The position numbers and the translations under genes are program-made. The notes beneath the pieces were generated by a model. That model was not told the DNA's origin. It did not search any database and worked only from the letters and a program-made list of their open reading frames with translations. From Pseudorasbora parva (lineage: Eukaryota; Chordata; Actinopteri; Cypriniformes; Gobionidae), in contig NC_090184.1 of the NCBI RefSeq assembly GCF_024679245.1, positions 14,346,144-14,410,143 on the forward strand: a DNA stretch of 64,000 nucleotides, in the 5' to 3' direction. This document shows, piece after piece, positions 32,701 through 45,736 of this stretch (within the stretch, counting starts at the first letter, position 1; each line of letters opens with the position of its first letter).

Positions 32701-33566
32701 CCTTTTTTTTTTTTTTTTTTACATTTTCTGTGAAATCTTTCCTATATAGTGACACCTTTTCCTACCCTGACAGCAAATTAAACATGAGAGGGAAACCATC
32801 AAATATATGACAGCATGCATTGTTCAAGCAACAATTCCTCTTCTCAAAAACAACTTTTGTTTTCGTTTTAAATGCAAATTAAATTGATCAATTGATCTAG
32901 TGTCAGAAAAGACCTTCTCAAAGCCTTTGACATCTTTTGTCTATCTTAACACATTCAGTTCCATTTCAACTGCTTTTGTTGTGAATCAGTCTCACAGACT
33001 TGCCTCAGAAGAAGGGAGATTGAAATCAATTTTTTTGTTAACCAGAGCAGTGAAGTAAATCATATAGATTTTACTATATGTTCACTTTTTCTAAACAAAA
33101 AGTTATGTTTGGTACACAGATACGAAACACCATTTAATGCCATTTACTGTCAAAACACAAAAAGATGTGCTTAAAATTATGATAAGGAGAGACTAGGTAT
33201 GATTAGGGAAGTTGGGTACAGTTGTAACACAAATCACTGATAAGATAGGAGTCATCTGACAGTTTCAGTTTCCTCTGGCCTCCTTTATAATCCCACATTG
33301 AGGTTTTCCAGTCTGTGTTGCTCCTGAAACTACAGCAGAAAATCAAAATCTGAGGTAAGAAAAGGTTTGTTTAGTACTTCCAACATTGTAGATAATGTTA
33401 TATGAGTTATCCTGCTAATTTCAAAGCACCATGCTAATACAGCTAGCTAAATAATGAGTGACACTGACGGGTTAGGTTGTAACACGTGTTGTAACTATAC
33501 ACACATAAAACAAAGAGCATTTTTGTGATTTTAACAATTCTACAGAATGCCTACATTTATGTTTAT
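29786..33566. other. Gene-free interval with scattered repeat fragments
   Basis: Seen: a Tc1-like terminal motif at about 30589-30625 (AAGTACCAGTCAAAATTTTT, GACACATC), a TATCGxxxGATAT-type MITE fragment at about 30660-30780 (ending CATATCAGTCAGGCTCTAG), a fragment GGTTTAGCTCAGGTGTGTTT through AGAGTTGAGAACCCCTGC at 30870-30955, and a T20 run at 32702-32721. No exon, RNA gene or long frame was recognised in the rest. Confidence 0.5.
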
Positions 33567-33635
<69 letters not shown>

Positions 33636-33643
33636 AACACACA

Positions 33644-33688
<45 letters not shown>
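33567..33688. repeat. (CT)n-(CA)n compound microsatellite
   Basis: About 60 bp of CT repeats (one TTT interruption) pass directly into about 62 bp of CA repeats with two AAAC interruptions. It is preceded by GAATGCCTACATTTATGT, shared with the CT locus at 25259. The region 33689-34128 after it shows nothing recognisable. Confidence 0.95.
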
Positions 33689-33690
<2 letters not shown>

Positions 33691-34128
33691 ATCTGCACAA
33701 ACAGGCATGACAGGCATGCAGAAAAAAATGCAAACACAGACAATATGCACATTCACTCCCCATATTCACACATATTTTATTGTTGCAGCCATTCATTTAA
33801 AATAAAACTGTGCATTTTGTCTACGCGTTACAACACATTCCAGTAGTGTGGTAGTAATTTTTCTAGTAATTTGTATCCAGTATTTTGGAATAATTCAATA
33901 TTTTGGATTAATTTTCGCAATCTTTACAACTCGCAGCAAACTATCTTGGAAAATGGTTTACATTACGTGGCTGGAAAAAATTGCGGTTACTTTGATTTTG
34001 TTGAGACTTGGGAGAAAAGATGACAGGAATATTGTTGTCAAATGTAAAATTGTGGCATACACTGAAAAAACAAGTGTGTTGGATTTACATTATTTAATTG
34101 TGATTGAGACATTTAATTTAGTTAATCA

Positions 34129-35139
34129 TTAAAGCAGCACTTGGTAACTTTTGCTCTCGGGGTCCCCCTACAGTAAAAATAATGTCTTCAACTACTGTCG
34201 TAAGCTCTGTCCTCCTACAACAGGGGATGCCATCACGTGTGCATTTATTGACATGACAACCCTGATTGCCCTGAACTAGTGATGCACGGGTCGTCTCATA
34301 GCCCGCGGACCCCGTATGTCTATTTAATGGTCGCGGGTGCGGGGCGGGTTGTAAAAATATATACAGTGGTGCGGTGCGGGCCAAATAACTTCATAAAAGC
34401 GTCCCGCGGGTCGGTGCAGCACTAACAGTTACCCTCACTGCAAGAGGAGTTCAGAGTTCTTCTGGCGGCGCGTGTGAAATGTCTTCATCCCAGGTAACGT
34501 TACAGTCAGTGGCATGTTTCAGCATGTCATATGAATATCATTTCATGGGTTTTATTTTTTTCAAATGCCAAATAATCGCGATACTTTTACAAGCCAGCGT
34601 CCTTATAGTAGTCTATTGGTTACCGTTTTACAGAATCTATATGATACTTCAGTTCAATGTTTGAGTGGTAGGTAATCACCGTAACAAGCCTGACAGCATC
34701 GGTCGGGCACGCCTCCTTCAGCTCACGCCGACGAGCAAACGCTGGCCCAATTTTGATCCTCGTCCTGCCTTTAATCCCATCGCTTTTTCGTTTCCTCTTA
34801 TTACTTTCCTCCAACAAAACCTTTTCTTTCTTATTTGTCTCTGCTGCTTCGGACATGACTATATTAGGCTATCCGACGAACAAAGTTGGGCTCGCACGTC
34901 TGAATTTAAGGAAGTGTGGGTGTTGGTGAAAGTGACGTATATGTCGAGTCGAATTTTGTAGTTCTTTTTGTTCTCGGGTTACTACCTAAAACCCGAAGTT
35001 TAAAAGTACGATTAAAAACGATCCAGACCCCATCAAGCTATGGCAGACGTGTCATTCAACCTATTGTAAGTCGATTTATCATCACAAGAGTCTTGAAAAT
35101 ATATTATGAAGGTTGAAAAGTTACCTGGTGCTGCTTTAA
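34129..35139. mobile_element. TTAA-bounded MITE with AGCAGCAC termini
   Basis: The left end TTAAAGCAGCACTTGGTAAC (34129) continues CTTTT, and the right end AAAAGTTACCTGGTGCTGCT precedes TTAA (35136-35139). The TIRs match at about 18 of 20 positions after the TTAA. The 1.0-kb interior has no transposase. A smaller element is nested at 34277-34424. Confidence 0.82.
34277..34424. mobile_element. Short GC-rich element with TAGTGATGCAC termini
   Basis: TAGTGATGCAC (34277-34287) and GTGCAGCACTA (34414-34424) are inverted with one mismatch. The interior is unusually GC-rich (GTCGCGGGTGCGGGGCGGGT) and partly self-complementary. TAGTG starts suit hAT-type MITEs, but no 8-bp duplication is visible. 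Confidence 0.5.
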
Positions 35140-35741
35140 TTCACTTCAATTTCATATACTTTAATGTTACACAACTGAATTATAATACTACACTAGCTAG
35201 TCGACAAACTTCTAGCTATCAACAGCACACATTAGCATCTTAAATTCAAAGCATTAAAAGCTTCTTCAGCAAAGCCATTATGATATTAGTTGTATGAGTC
35301 CACAGACTAAGCAAATGCTCCACTCTTCTCCACAATGATAACCCACAATAATTTGAATTGTTCCAATAATTCCTACATAATTGAATATTAAACACAATCA
35401 AGTCCCTTTCTCATTTTGCTCAAAACATAGATATAAAAAAACACTTTTACATATAAAATATTATTTGATTTAGCGATATGCAAAGCATGCTGTGAACTAA
35501 CAAGCCCCGCCCAGTCTCAGTTAATGCAACACAACACAATTGGATTAAGTTTGACTTCAATTTGACTTATATTTAAGTGGATTGAATACAATTAAGTTTT
35601 TACATGAAAATGTATAGCAATGGTGTTGCTTTAGCTCATTTTAATTAAACAATTTGAACAACCAGTAAAAATATATATTTTATCCGTGTTTCTTTATTCT
35701 GGCATTACATGTCTTGCCCATCTACATCCCATTGATTCCGA

Positions 35742-36248
35742 TACAGTCTTGTTCAAAAGTTTACACACCCCTTGCACAATCTGTGAATAATTTAAACCAA
35801 ATAAGAAAGATGATACAAAATGATTTGAACAGGATGATTTTTCTTATTTTGTTTAAATATCAAATTGTTTCATTTAGTACTGCCCTTCAGAAGCAACAGA
35901 AGATATTTATATGGTTCCTGGAAGACAAATATTGTTAAACAAATTAACAATTTACCTTGAACTTCAAATACAAAGAGAAACAATTGAAACATTCATGGAT
36001 CATCCAAGTAACGGCACAGTATTAAGACTTAAGGGTACACAAAGTTTTAAATGGGGTATTTTTATAAATAAATTCAGCTATTTTTTGTCTTGTGGACTAT
36101 ATGTAAATATCTTTTATTTAAAATATCTTATTTAGGACAGTACTAAGTAAACAATAACATGCATTTTGTATGATCCCTCGTTTTGTTAAAATTATTCACA
36201 TTTTCACAGATTCTGCAAAGAGTGTGAAACTTTTTACGCAAGACTATT
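35742..36248. mobile_element. Non-autonomous Tc1/mariner-type element
   Basis: The left end ACAGTCTTGTTCAAAAGTTT followed by ACACACCCCTTG, and the right end CTGCAAAGAGTGTGAAACTT followed by TTTACGCAAGACT, form a diverged inverted repeat. The family, with CAAAAGTTTACACAC ends, is common in fish. Interior is AT-rich and non-coding. Confidence 0.7.
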
Positions 36249-36350
36249 AAGACTAATGCTATACGTTTACTTAATGTTTAGAATGTAAAGTACCATCAAG
36301 TGTTTATAATTACTTCCCATGGCGATTTTCTTTCATATAATATTGTATAC

Positions 36351-36482
36351 AACAATTAGGCATAACATTATGACCTAATATTGTGTTGGTCCCCATTTTG
36401 CGGCCAAAACAGCCCTAACCCGTTTAGGCATGGACTCCACTAGACCCCTGAAGGTGTGGGTCTTCTCAAAAACCCCAACCAT
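36351..36482. mobile_element. 5' fragment of a second transposon family fused to the Tc1 remnant
   Basis: AATTAGGCATAACATTATGA, TTGTGTTGGTCCCCATTTTG and GGCATGGACTCCACTAGACC are typical of a fish repeat whose sequence I recall. At about 36483 it gives way to Tc1 transposase sequence, so the junction is a chimera of two elements. Confidence 0.55.
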
Positions 36483-37330
36483 AGGTTAGACTGCCAAACT
36501 GACTGCTGTCCAGAAGGCCATCATTGACACCCTCGAGAGAGAGGGTAAGACACAGAAAGAAATTTCTGAACGAATAGGCTGTTCCCAGAGTGCTGTATCA
36601 AGGCACCTCAGTGGGAAGTCTGTGGGAAGGAAAAAGTGTGGCAAAAAACGCTGCACAATGAGAAGAGGTGACCGGACCCTGAGGAAGATTGTGGAGAAGG
36701 ACCGATTCCAGACCTTGGGGGACCTGTGGAAGCAGTGGACTGAGTCTGGAGTAGAAACATCCAGAGCCACCGTGCACAGGCGTGTGCAGGAAATGGGCTA
36801 CAGGTGCCGCATTCCCCAGGTCAAGCCACTTTTGGGCTACAGAGAAGCAGCACTGGACTGTTGCTCAGTGGTACAAAGTACTTTTTTTGGATGAAAGCAA
36901 ACGTTGCATGTCATTTGGAAATCAAGGTGCCAGAATCTGGAGGAAGACTGGGGAGAAGGAAATGCCAAAATGCCTGAAGTCCAGTGTCAAGTACCCACAG
37001 TCAGAGATTGTCTGGGGTGCCATGTCAGCTGCTGGTGTTGGTCCACTGTGTTTTATCAAGGGCAGGGTCAATGCAGCTAGCTATCAGGAGATTTTGGAGC
37101 ACTTCATGCTTCCATCTGCTGAAAAGCTTTATGGAGATGATTTGGTTTTTCAGCACGACCTGGCACCTGCTCACAGTGCCAAAACCACTAGTAAATGGTT
37201 TACTGACCATGGTATTACTGTGCTCAATTGGCCTGCCAACTCTCCTGACCTGAACCTGACTGCTTAGGTCCTGCTTAGGACTGCTTAGGTCCTACAGGTC
37301 CTTCTTATTTTTTGAGAAGGACCCGTATAA
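36483..37330 (+). pseudogene. Tc1-like transposase remnant (DDE type), broken
   Basis: From 36492 the frame encodes a helix-turn-helix DNA-binding region (KLTAVQKAIIDTLEREGKTQ, ISERIGCSQSAVSRHL) and a second HTH segment up to about 36840. A deletion then shifts the frame. In the second frame the catalytic core is seen with VLFLDESK (first Asp) and VFQHDLAPAHSAKTT (second Asp). The copy breaks off at SPDLNL (37256), so the third catalytic residue (Glu) is absent. After about 40 bp of shuffled CTGCTTAGG sequence the 3' terminal motif (TTTTTTGAGAAGGACCCGTA) follows. Not functional: frameshift, premature stop and missing catalytic residue. Confidence 0.88.
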
Positions 37331-38415
<1,085 letters not shown>

Positions 38416-38614
38416 CACAAGTGATGTTTGATTAAAGCTAATTAAACAAAAGTAAGGCTAAAGTGAATTAATTGCTCTTTTGAATTTTGTATTGTCTAAA
38501 TCTCTTATGCAAGCTGAATCTGTCCATTGGACTGACCCGAGAACCATCTTATATAGTAGCCTACTTATAGATTTATGTAGTAAAAATACATCCCAAAAGG
38601 TTAGATGGTTATGG

Positions 38615-38615
<1 letters not shown>

Positions 38616-38706
<91 letters not shown>
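38616..38706. repeat. (TA)45 microsatellite
   Basis: About 91 bp of uninterrupted TA dinucleotides. Confidence 0.97.
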
Positions 38707-38709
<3 letters not shown>

Positions 38710-39890
38710 AGTGTAGCCTATGTGATAAAAGATAATATGTTCTACGTATTGAATAATTGCTTTATAGAAATGAGTCGTATAGGCTACTTCCCCCTGCTGG
38801 TTCTCACAAAATGTCAAAGCGCAACGAAGAGAGATTCATAAATGGAGGAGTTAACAGAACAACAACACATGTATCTTCTGTTCCATTGATAAACCGAATA
38901 ATAGTAGGCTATATTGCAGAATAATGACTGAAGTATGAACCAAAATGTGCGTGAGCCATAGGCTACTTACCGTTCGAAAGAAAAAGCACTGAATCAAATT
39001 ATTTGCTAACTTGAAGTATCCGTTAATCCATTCCATTAAAATCTTCTTGTCATTACTTAATGTCATGTGATGAGATGGCTGTAGCCTACTAGGCTACACT
39101 TTTTAAATAGCCTGCGACATAGGCTAATTATTCTTAATAGGTTATAGATTATATTATATTCATAAATCATGTTGTGTAGCTTATTTTAAACCGTATACTA
39201 TATCTAGTGAAACTATTACTCGTGTAGCGTATGCTTTGGTTTTGTCCGTCCGAAATGTTTACTTTTTTAACCTTTTTACCACAGCCTATATTAAACTCAC
39301 TATATCCAGGGTGGCTCTTGACAAACGCATGGAAAAGCTGAAAGACGATACAAAAAAATAAACAATAAAAACTTCTCACCTTTTGCAACAGGGACGCGGT
39401 TTAGTTGCTTCCCCCACGGATGCAGAGATTCCAAACAGCGGACTCGCGCTCGCCCTCGCCCGTTTATCATCAGATGCGCTACCGGACCTGAGTGAGAGCG
39501 TGAGAGTTGTGTTTCCAGCTGGAAGAGGTGGTGCCGCGCGGTGTGTGTGTGTGTGTGTGTGTGTTGTTCAATCTCTTTTTGAGTCCAATTATATTATGGT
39601 TAAATCCAGAGAGCTTTTTATTCCTCGACTTTTCAATTCTGCACATCGCACTTCTCATATCACAGTATATTCGGACTGGTTAACATTTAATTATCCTGTG
39701 CTGCTTTAACTCGCTCTGGCCAGTCAGATTTACACTTTCTAAATGACAGAAACCGAGATGAACAGTTTTTCAGCACAGAAAATAATAATTAAAGAGACAA
39801 GTATTTAAGAATGTGCATGGTTTGCAGCACTCATCGATTATAATCTGCCTTTAGAAGGGTAAAAAGATGCATGAAGATTGTTATTATTGA

Positions 39891-39892
<2 letters not shown>
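38707..39892. other. Gene-free interval with short (GT)12
   Basis: Contains repeated TAGGCTA motifs and a GC-richer stretch at 39395-39540 leading into (GT)12 at 39541-39564. No gene is supported. Confidence 0.5.
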
Positions 39893-39965
<73 letters not shown>

Positions 39966-40123
39966 CCTTGTTTATATTACATTGTGGGGACCAAATGTCC
40001 CCATAAGGATAGTAAAACCTGAGATCACCTACATTGTGGGACCAGCCAGCGGTCCCCACTTTTCAAAGGGTTATAAATCATACAGGATGAGTTTTTATTT
40101 TTATTTTATTTTATTTATTTTTT

Positions 40124-40191
<68 letters not shown>
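39893..40191. repeat. Two long (GT)n runs flanking a GTGGGGACC-type repeat
   Basis: (GT)n at 39893-39962 and 40126-40191. Between them, ACATTGTGGGGACCAAATGT followed by CCCCATAAGG, then CATTGTGGGACCAGCCAGCG and a CAAAGGGTTATAAATCATAC segment match a repeat module I know as frequent in teleosts. GGGGACC/GGTCCCC blocks are inverted within it. Confidence 0.75.
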
Positions 40192-40195
<4 letters not shown>

Positions 40196-40460
40196 GTCTA
40201 CCTATCTAACAGGGGACCTTGGCGTCGTTACACACTCACCAACAGGGGACCTCTGAGCCAAGAGGGGACATTTTTCAAGTCCCCTGTTGGTCATGCATTA
40301 AATCATGTGAAAATGAAGTAAAAAACTAAAGAAATGCTCTGGTGATTTTTTAAATGTTTGACCAAGTAAGGACCTACAGGTGTGTGTGTTTAAATAATGT
40401 TAAAATCAAGAAACAACACTCTGGTGAATTTTTAAAAATTTTGACCAAGAGGGGACCTAA
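40192..40460. repeat. Outer left flank of the palindromic structure (AACAGGGGACC modules)
   Basis: GTCTACCTATCTAACAGGGG then ACC, followed by further CCAACAGGGGACC, CCAAGAGGGGAC and CAAGAGGGGACC modules. The same motifs occur reversed at 51158-51445 (GGTCCCCTGTTGGATAGGTA then GAC, twice; GGTCCCCTCTTGG). These flanks are therefore inverted relative to each other outside the satellite arrays. Confidence 0.7.
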
Positions 40461-41203
40461 GAGTGTGTGAGTGTTTAAGGCCATGCTCAGCAGCTCCCCT
40501 GTAGGCTGGAGCAGGAACTGTAATAGCCCTTAAACACACGTCGTTCACACACACACACTCCTCTATTGTTTGAATGGCCTGCTGTCCTCTGACTCTAGAG
40601 CTGCTGTTTAACAGACTGCTTACTAAAGGAACAAACATTATATAGATTATATCTCTTTACTAAATACCCTGACTAGTTTCAAACTTTGCATTACATTAAA
40701 ATTAAATACTACAGGATCCAAGAAAAAACGATTAAAAAATCTAAACAACCAGGATGTAATTAGAAATACATCTGCCATCAAAATGTGTGTGTCCTCAGTT
40801 TCTACAAATAAATATAGTAAATACCATCCATCAGGGCCGTGGAGAGACCGTAAAACTTTATTAAATTATTAAGGGATCTCATTCAATGCTTTTGTAAACA
40901 TTTTTTGTTTCTGTGTATATATATATAACATTTTAATGACAGTGGCCTATAATTATTGAAAAATAATGCATTATTTTATTTATATTAAAAAAAAGGTACG
41001 GTAAATGGGACAAACTTTGCATCTAAAGTTCTTTTAAACAAGTGTTAACATAGACATTATTAAAAACATTTTATTTTAGCCAAGTATTTGTAAAAATAAT
41101 GTGTGACTTTTGGCCCATATAAAAGGCCCATCTTACCACCTTGTACATTTATGAGCTTTTTAAACTAACCACTTTTGATTTATTTATGTTTAACAAAATG
41201 ATT
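40461..41203. other. Spacer left of the satellite array
   Basis: No gene or clear element is visible. It contains ACACACACACTCC and AT-rich sequence. Confidence 0.5.
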
Positions 41204-43618
41204 CAGGTCCCCTGTTAGATAGTAAATCACAACGCCTGTGTGTTTGCTGTGACATTTCTTATCATCACAAACACACTGTAAAGATTTAGAGTTTTTACAG
41301 CAATACCTGAGTTTAAAGGGTTAAATCAAGCAGAAATAGCTCTCTAATGTATTAATTGCCGGTCATTATTGAATAGTGAATATGTTACACACACTGACTC
41401 AGGTCCCCTGTTAGATAGTAAATCACGACGCCTGTGTGTTTGCTGTGACATTTCTTATCATCACAAACACACTGTAAAGATTTAGAGTTTTTACAGCAAT
41501 ACCTGAGTTTAAAGGGTTAAATCAAGCAGAAATAGCTCTCTAATGTATTAATTGCCGGTCATTATTGAATAGTGATTATGTTACACACACACTGACTCAG
41601 GTCCCCTGTTAGATAGTAAATCACGACGCCTGTGTGTTTGCTGTGACATTTCTTATCATCACAAACACACTGCAAAGATTTAGAGTTTTTACAGCAATAC
41701 CTGAGTTTAAAGGGTTAAATCAAGCAGAAATAGCTCTCTAATGTATTAATTGCCGGTCATTATTGAATAGTGATTATGTTACACACACACACTCACTCAG
41801 GTCCCCTGTTAGATAGTAAATCACGACGCCTGTGTGTTTGCTGTGACATTTCTTATAATCACAAACACACTGTAAAGATTTAGAGGTTTTACAGCAATAC
41901 CTGAGTTTAAAGGGTTAAATCAAGCAGAAAAAGCTCTCTAATGTATTAATTGCAGGTCATTATTGAATAGTGATTACGTTACACACACACTGACTCAGGT
42001 CCCCTGTTAGATAGTAAATCACGACGCCTGTGTGTTTGCTGTGACATTTCTTTCATCATAAACACACTGCAAAGATTTAGAGTTTTTACAGCAATACCTG
42101 AGTTTAAAGGGTTAAATCAAGCAGAAATAGCTCTCTAATGTATTAATTGCCGGTCATTATTGAATAGTGATTATGTTACACACACACTGACTCAGGTCCC
42201 CTGTTAGATAGTAAATCACGACGCCTGTGTGTTTGCTGTGACATTTCTTATCATCACAAACACACTGTAAAGATTTAGAGTTTTTACAGCAATACCTGAG
42301 TTTAAAGGGTTAAATCAAGCAGAAATAGCTCTCTAATGTATTAATTGCCGGTCATTATTGAATAGTGATTATGTTACACACACACTGACTCAGGTCCCCT
42401 GTTAGATAGTAAATCACGACGCCTGTGTGTTTGCTGTGACATTTCTTATCATCATAAACACACTGCAAAGATTTAGAGTTTTTACAGCAATAACTGAGTT
42501 TAAAGGGTTAAATCAAGCAGAAATAGCTCTCTAATGTATTAATTGCAGGTCATTATTGAATAGTGATTACGTTACACACACACTGACTCAGGTCCCCTGT
42601 TAGATAGTAAATCACGACGCCTGTGTGTTTGCTGTGACATTTCTTATAATCACAAACACACTGCAAAGATTTAGAGGTTTTACAGCAATACCTGAGTTTA
42701 AAGGGTTAAATCAAGCAGAAATAGCTCTCTAATGTATTAATTGCAGGTCATTATTGAATAGTGAATATGTTACACACACACTCACTCAGGTCCCCTGTTA
42801 GATAGTAAATCACGACGCCTGTGTGTTTGCTGTGACATTTCTTATCATCACAAACACTCTGTAAAGATTTAGAGGTTTTACAGCAATACCTGAGTTTAAA
42901 GGGTTAAATCATGTAGAAATAGCTCTCTAATGTATTAATTGCAGGTCATTATTGAATAGTGAATATGTTACACACACACTGACTCAGGTCCCCTGTTAGA
43001 TAGTAAATCACGACGCCTGTGTGTTTGCTGTGACATTTCTTATCATCACAAACACACTGTAAAGATTTAGAGTTTTTACAGCAATATCTGAGTTTAAAGG
43101 GTTAAATCAAGCAGAAATAGCTCTCTAATGTATTAATTGCAGGTCATTATTGAATAGTGATTGTTACACACACACTCACTCAGGTCCCCTGTTAGATAGT
43201 AAATCACGACGCCTGTGTGTTTGCTGTGACATTTCTTGCTGTCATAAACACACTGTAAAGATTTAGAGTTTTTACAGCAATATCTGAGTTTAAAGGGTTA
43301 AATCAAGCAGAAATAGCTCTCTAATGTATTAATTGCAGGTCATTATTGAATAGTGATTATGTTACACACACACTCACTCAGGTCCCCTGTTAGATAGTAA
43401 ATCACGACGCCTGTGTGTTTGCTGTGACATTTCTTGCTGTCATAAACACACTGTAAAGATTTAGAGTTTTTACAGCAATACCTGAGTTTAAAGGGTTAAA
43501 TCAAGCAGAAATAGCTCTCTAATGTATTAATTGCAGGTCATTATTGAATAGTGATTACGTTACACACACACTGACTCAGGTCCCCTGTTAGATAGTAAAT
43601 CACGACGCCTGTGTGTTT
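41204..43618 (+). repeat. ~198-bp satellite array, left arm (12 units)
   Basis: The unit starts CAGGTCCCCTGTTAGATAGT and continues through AAATCACGACGCCTGTGTGT, TGCTGTGACATTTCTTATCA, AAAGATTTAGAGTTTTTACA, GAGTTTAAAGGGTTAAATCA, AGCTCTCTAATGTATTAATT and an ACACACACTGACT tail. The first four starts are at 41204, 41400, 41598 and 41798. Spacing is 196-200 bp, and 13 copies of the start motif are present. Units differ at recurrent sites (GCCGGTC/GCAGGTC, TTATCATC/TTGCTGTC, TGACTC/TCACTC). Confidence 0.97.
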
Positions 43619-44018
43619 CTCTCCTCAACCCCCACAACCCCCCACTCACAATTTACATTTCAATAAGGGAGACTTGAAAAACCAGTTTGTGAACCACAGG
43701 CCAATAGAGCTCAAACTACCAATGTGGCAGAACCCTTCTCAAATAAACTAGAGAAGATGCTGGGATTTGCCCTGCCAAATTAAACTAAATTACAGTTTTT
43801 ACAATCGCTAGGCCACATTTCTCAATACTTTGGTCATTTTCAAAATCCTTCACACAGTTCTCCAAACCAACTTTCTGCTTCACATCAGTTATTTCACATT
43901 CAAAATCCACAAAAACCAACAAAACGCTTAATTCATGTCTCAAATCAAGTGCCAATGATCCACAGTTTAGCTTGCACAGACTGAAGTTGTGATCACTGTG
44001 TGAAGAGTTGAAAAAGTG
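43619..44018 (+). repeat. Unique-sequence inverted arm, left copy
   Basis: These 400 bp run from CTCTCCTCAACCCCCACAAC to GTGTGAAGAGTTGAAAAAGT. They are the near-exact reverse complement of 48246-48654, including the junction to the satellite (GCCTGTGTGTTT|CTCTCC versus GGAGAG|AAACACACAGGC). A 115-codon - strand frame starting at 44132 has its counterpart in the right arm and shows no protein-like features. Confidence 0.95.
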
Positions 44019-44478
44019 ACCAACATTTGTTTGACAAATTTGAGAGTGCCAGAGACTTTGACTAAGGAGAATATTCTGAGCACACTGTGTGATGTTATTG
44101 AGATCTTTATTGAAACTTTTTAGAGGTGACAAAAGTGAGTTCCAGAGTATCTAGCTGAAGAAAAAAGTCTGAGCACAGCGTGCGATACTGTTGAGATCCC
44201 TTCTGAAACTTTAGAGGAGACACATATGAGCAATACAGTCTCTCTAGCCAAGGAGACAAATCAGAGCATAGAATGTGATGTTGTTGAGATCTCTTATGAA
44301 ACTTTAGTGGAGATAAACATGAGAGAATGTCATTTTTTGTCTCAGGATAAACATGTGAGAAGCAGGAGACTTAGCCTGATGTCTCAATTTGATGTTCACT
44401 TGATCTCATTTCTGTCTAGGAGAAAGATGTGAGTTGAGAAGGAGATCTCAGGTTTGATTTTCCTTTCCTCTAGGTTGG
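44019..44478 (+). repeat. ~93-bp GAGATCT-type tandem repeat, copy block 1
   Basis: Three units of about 93 bp are marked by GAGATCTTTAT, GAGATCCCTTCTGAAACTTT and GAGATCTCTTATGAAACTTT (44100, 44193, 44286). Each is followed by TAGAGGAGACA-like sequence and CTGAGCACAG. The block ends with AAAGATGTGAGTTGAGAAGG then AGATCTCAGG. It is collinear with 57660-58266 in the same orientation. Confidence 0.85.
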
Positions 44479-44502
44479 CCTTTGGTTCACAAACTGGGTT
44501 TT

Positions 44503-45736
44503 TAGGGCCCTATAAAATCCGTTTTATTTTTTCCCAAATTCCGTTTTTTCCGTTTTAATTTTTGCAGATTCCTTTTTTCCGTTAAAATGTTTGGTAATTC
44601 AGTTTTTTTACCCTTTACTGTAATTTTGGTGAAAAAAGAGTTTGCTTTTAATGTTAATATAATACAACATAAAACAAAAAATAGGAATGACCTTAAATTT
44701 ATCGAGGTTACAAACATTACATTTACTTTTTAGGACAAATATGATATTTGACATAACACTGCACTTCAAATACTTCAAATATTAATGGTTATTAGCTTTA
44801 AACTTTCCGGTAAAATAAATTATAATAGTTTATATAAGTTAAAATGAAAGTGCTCCATTAGCTTTTTCTTTCAAGTATTTTTTTTTAAAAAGAACTAAAA
44901 AAAAAAAAAATCATAAGAATCACATTACAGTACTCTTAAGTACTATTAAGTAAAACATTTAAATTTGAAAATTAACATAAAAAAAAACATTGCACCATGA
45001 AATCATGTAGTGAATTGTTCTGTGTGTTTAACAATCACCATAATGATATCCAGAGCTGTGAAAAATAAAAATACACGAAAACACAACACTGCCAGAAGTT
45101 TTTTTCCCCAACTTCAAAGGCCCCTTTAAATGATTAAAACTAGATGCTTAATTTTAACTTTAAGGTTACTTATCATGTAAACTACCCATATCCAGCATGT
45201 TAAATGCATGTTTGGAACAGACTAACAGAGGGGAAAACGGTTGCATTTGCAGCAGATATGCATTGCTGCCTAATGTGCACATTATAAATCAAAGCACGAG
45301 ATGACAGGGGTCGAGCAGAACACCGGAAAATCTGACAGAATGGACAATATTTGTCTGTCTGTGCAATACACGAGCGCGGCTCACGCTCTCCATACGCAAA
45401 GCTTCTGCGCCGCCTGCGCGTGCAGTGTGAAACCGCCGTTAGCGTCGAGTTTCTTAACTTTTTCGCTGCCGAAAGCAGAGCCGTGGAGACCAACTTCGCC
45501 ATACTTTCATTGTTTTGACGGGCGAGCTGAAATGACGGGAGGGGTTGTGTCGCGAAGATTTGCTTCCCCCGGTCTGCACTTTCCTCAGACATACGTTCTT
45601 AACCCACTCGACACAGAATTTCATTACAAATATGTAAAATTCCGGGGAAATCTGCGTTAACACCAGATTCCGCGTTAATATGCCAATTCCGCGATTCCGT
45701 CCGCGATTCCGTGATCGCGGAAATTATAGGGCCCTA
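44503..45736. mobile_element. TIR transposon (TAGGGCCCTATAA ends) inserted in an older arm copy
   Basis: TAGGGCCCTATAA (44503-44515) and TTATAGGGCCCTA (45724-45736) are perfect 13-bp inverted repeats. GGTTTT flanks both sides (44497-44502, 45737-45742). The uninterrupted sequence CACAAACTGGTTTTTCAAGT is visible at 48583-48602, so the empty site is in this same window. A - strand 130-codon frame (45592-45200) with an Arg-rich patch lies inside and is of unknown origin. hAT-like by flank and style; superfamily uncertain. Confidence 0.8.

Noticed and set aside
33540..33752. Small frames of Ser-Leu or His-Thr repeats at CT/CA loci (also 38217-38435)
   Set aside because: Translation of microsatellites.
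43785..44132. 115-codon - strand frame as a gene
   Set aside because: It lies across the inverted arm and adjoining repeat; the mirrored arm has similar open sequence, there is no conserved motif, and the region is repetitive.
45200..45592. 130-codon - strand frame with Arg-rich patch as a host gene
   Set aside because: It is wholly inside the TIR transposon 44503-45736, with no recognised domain; at most a transposon-derived fossil.
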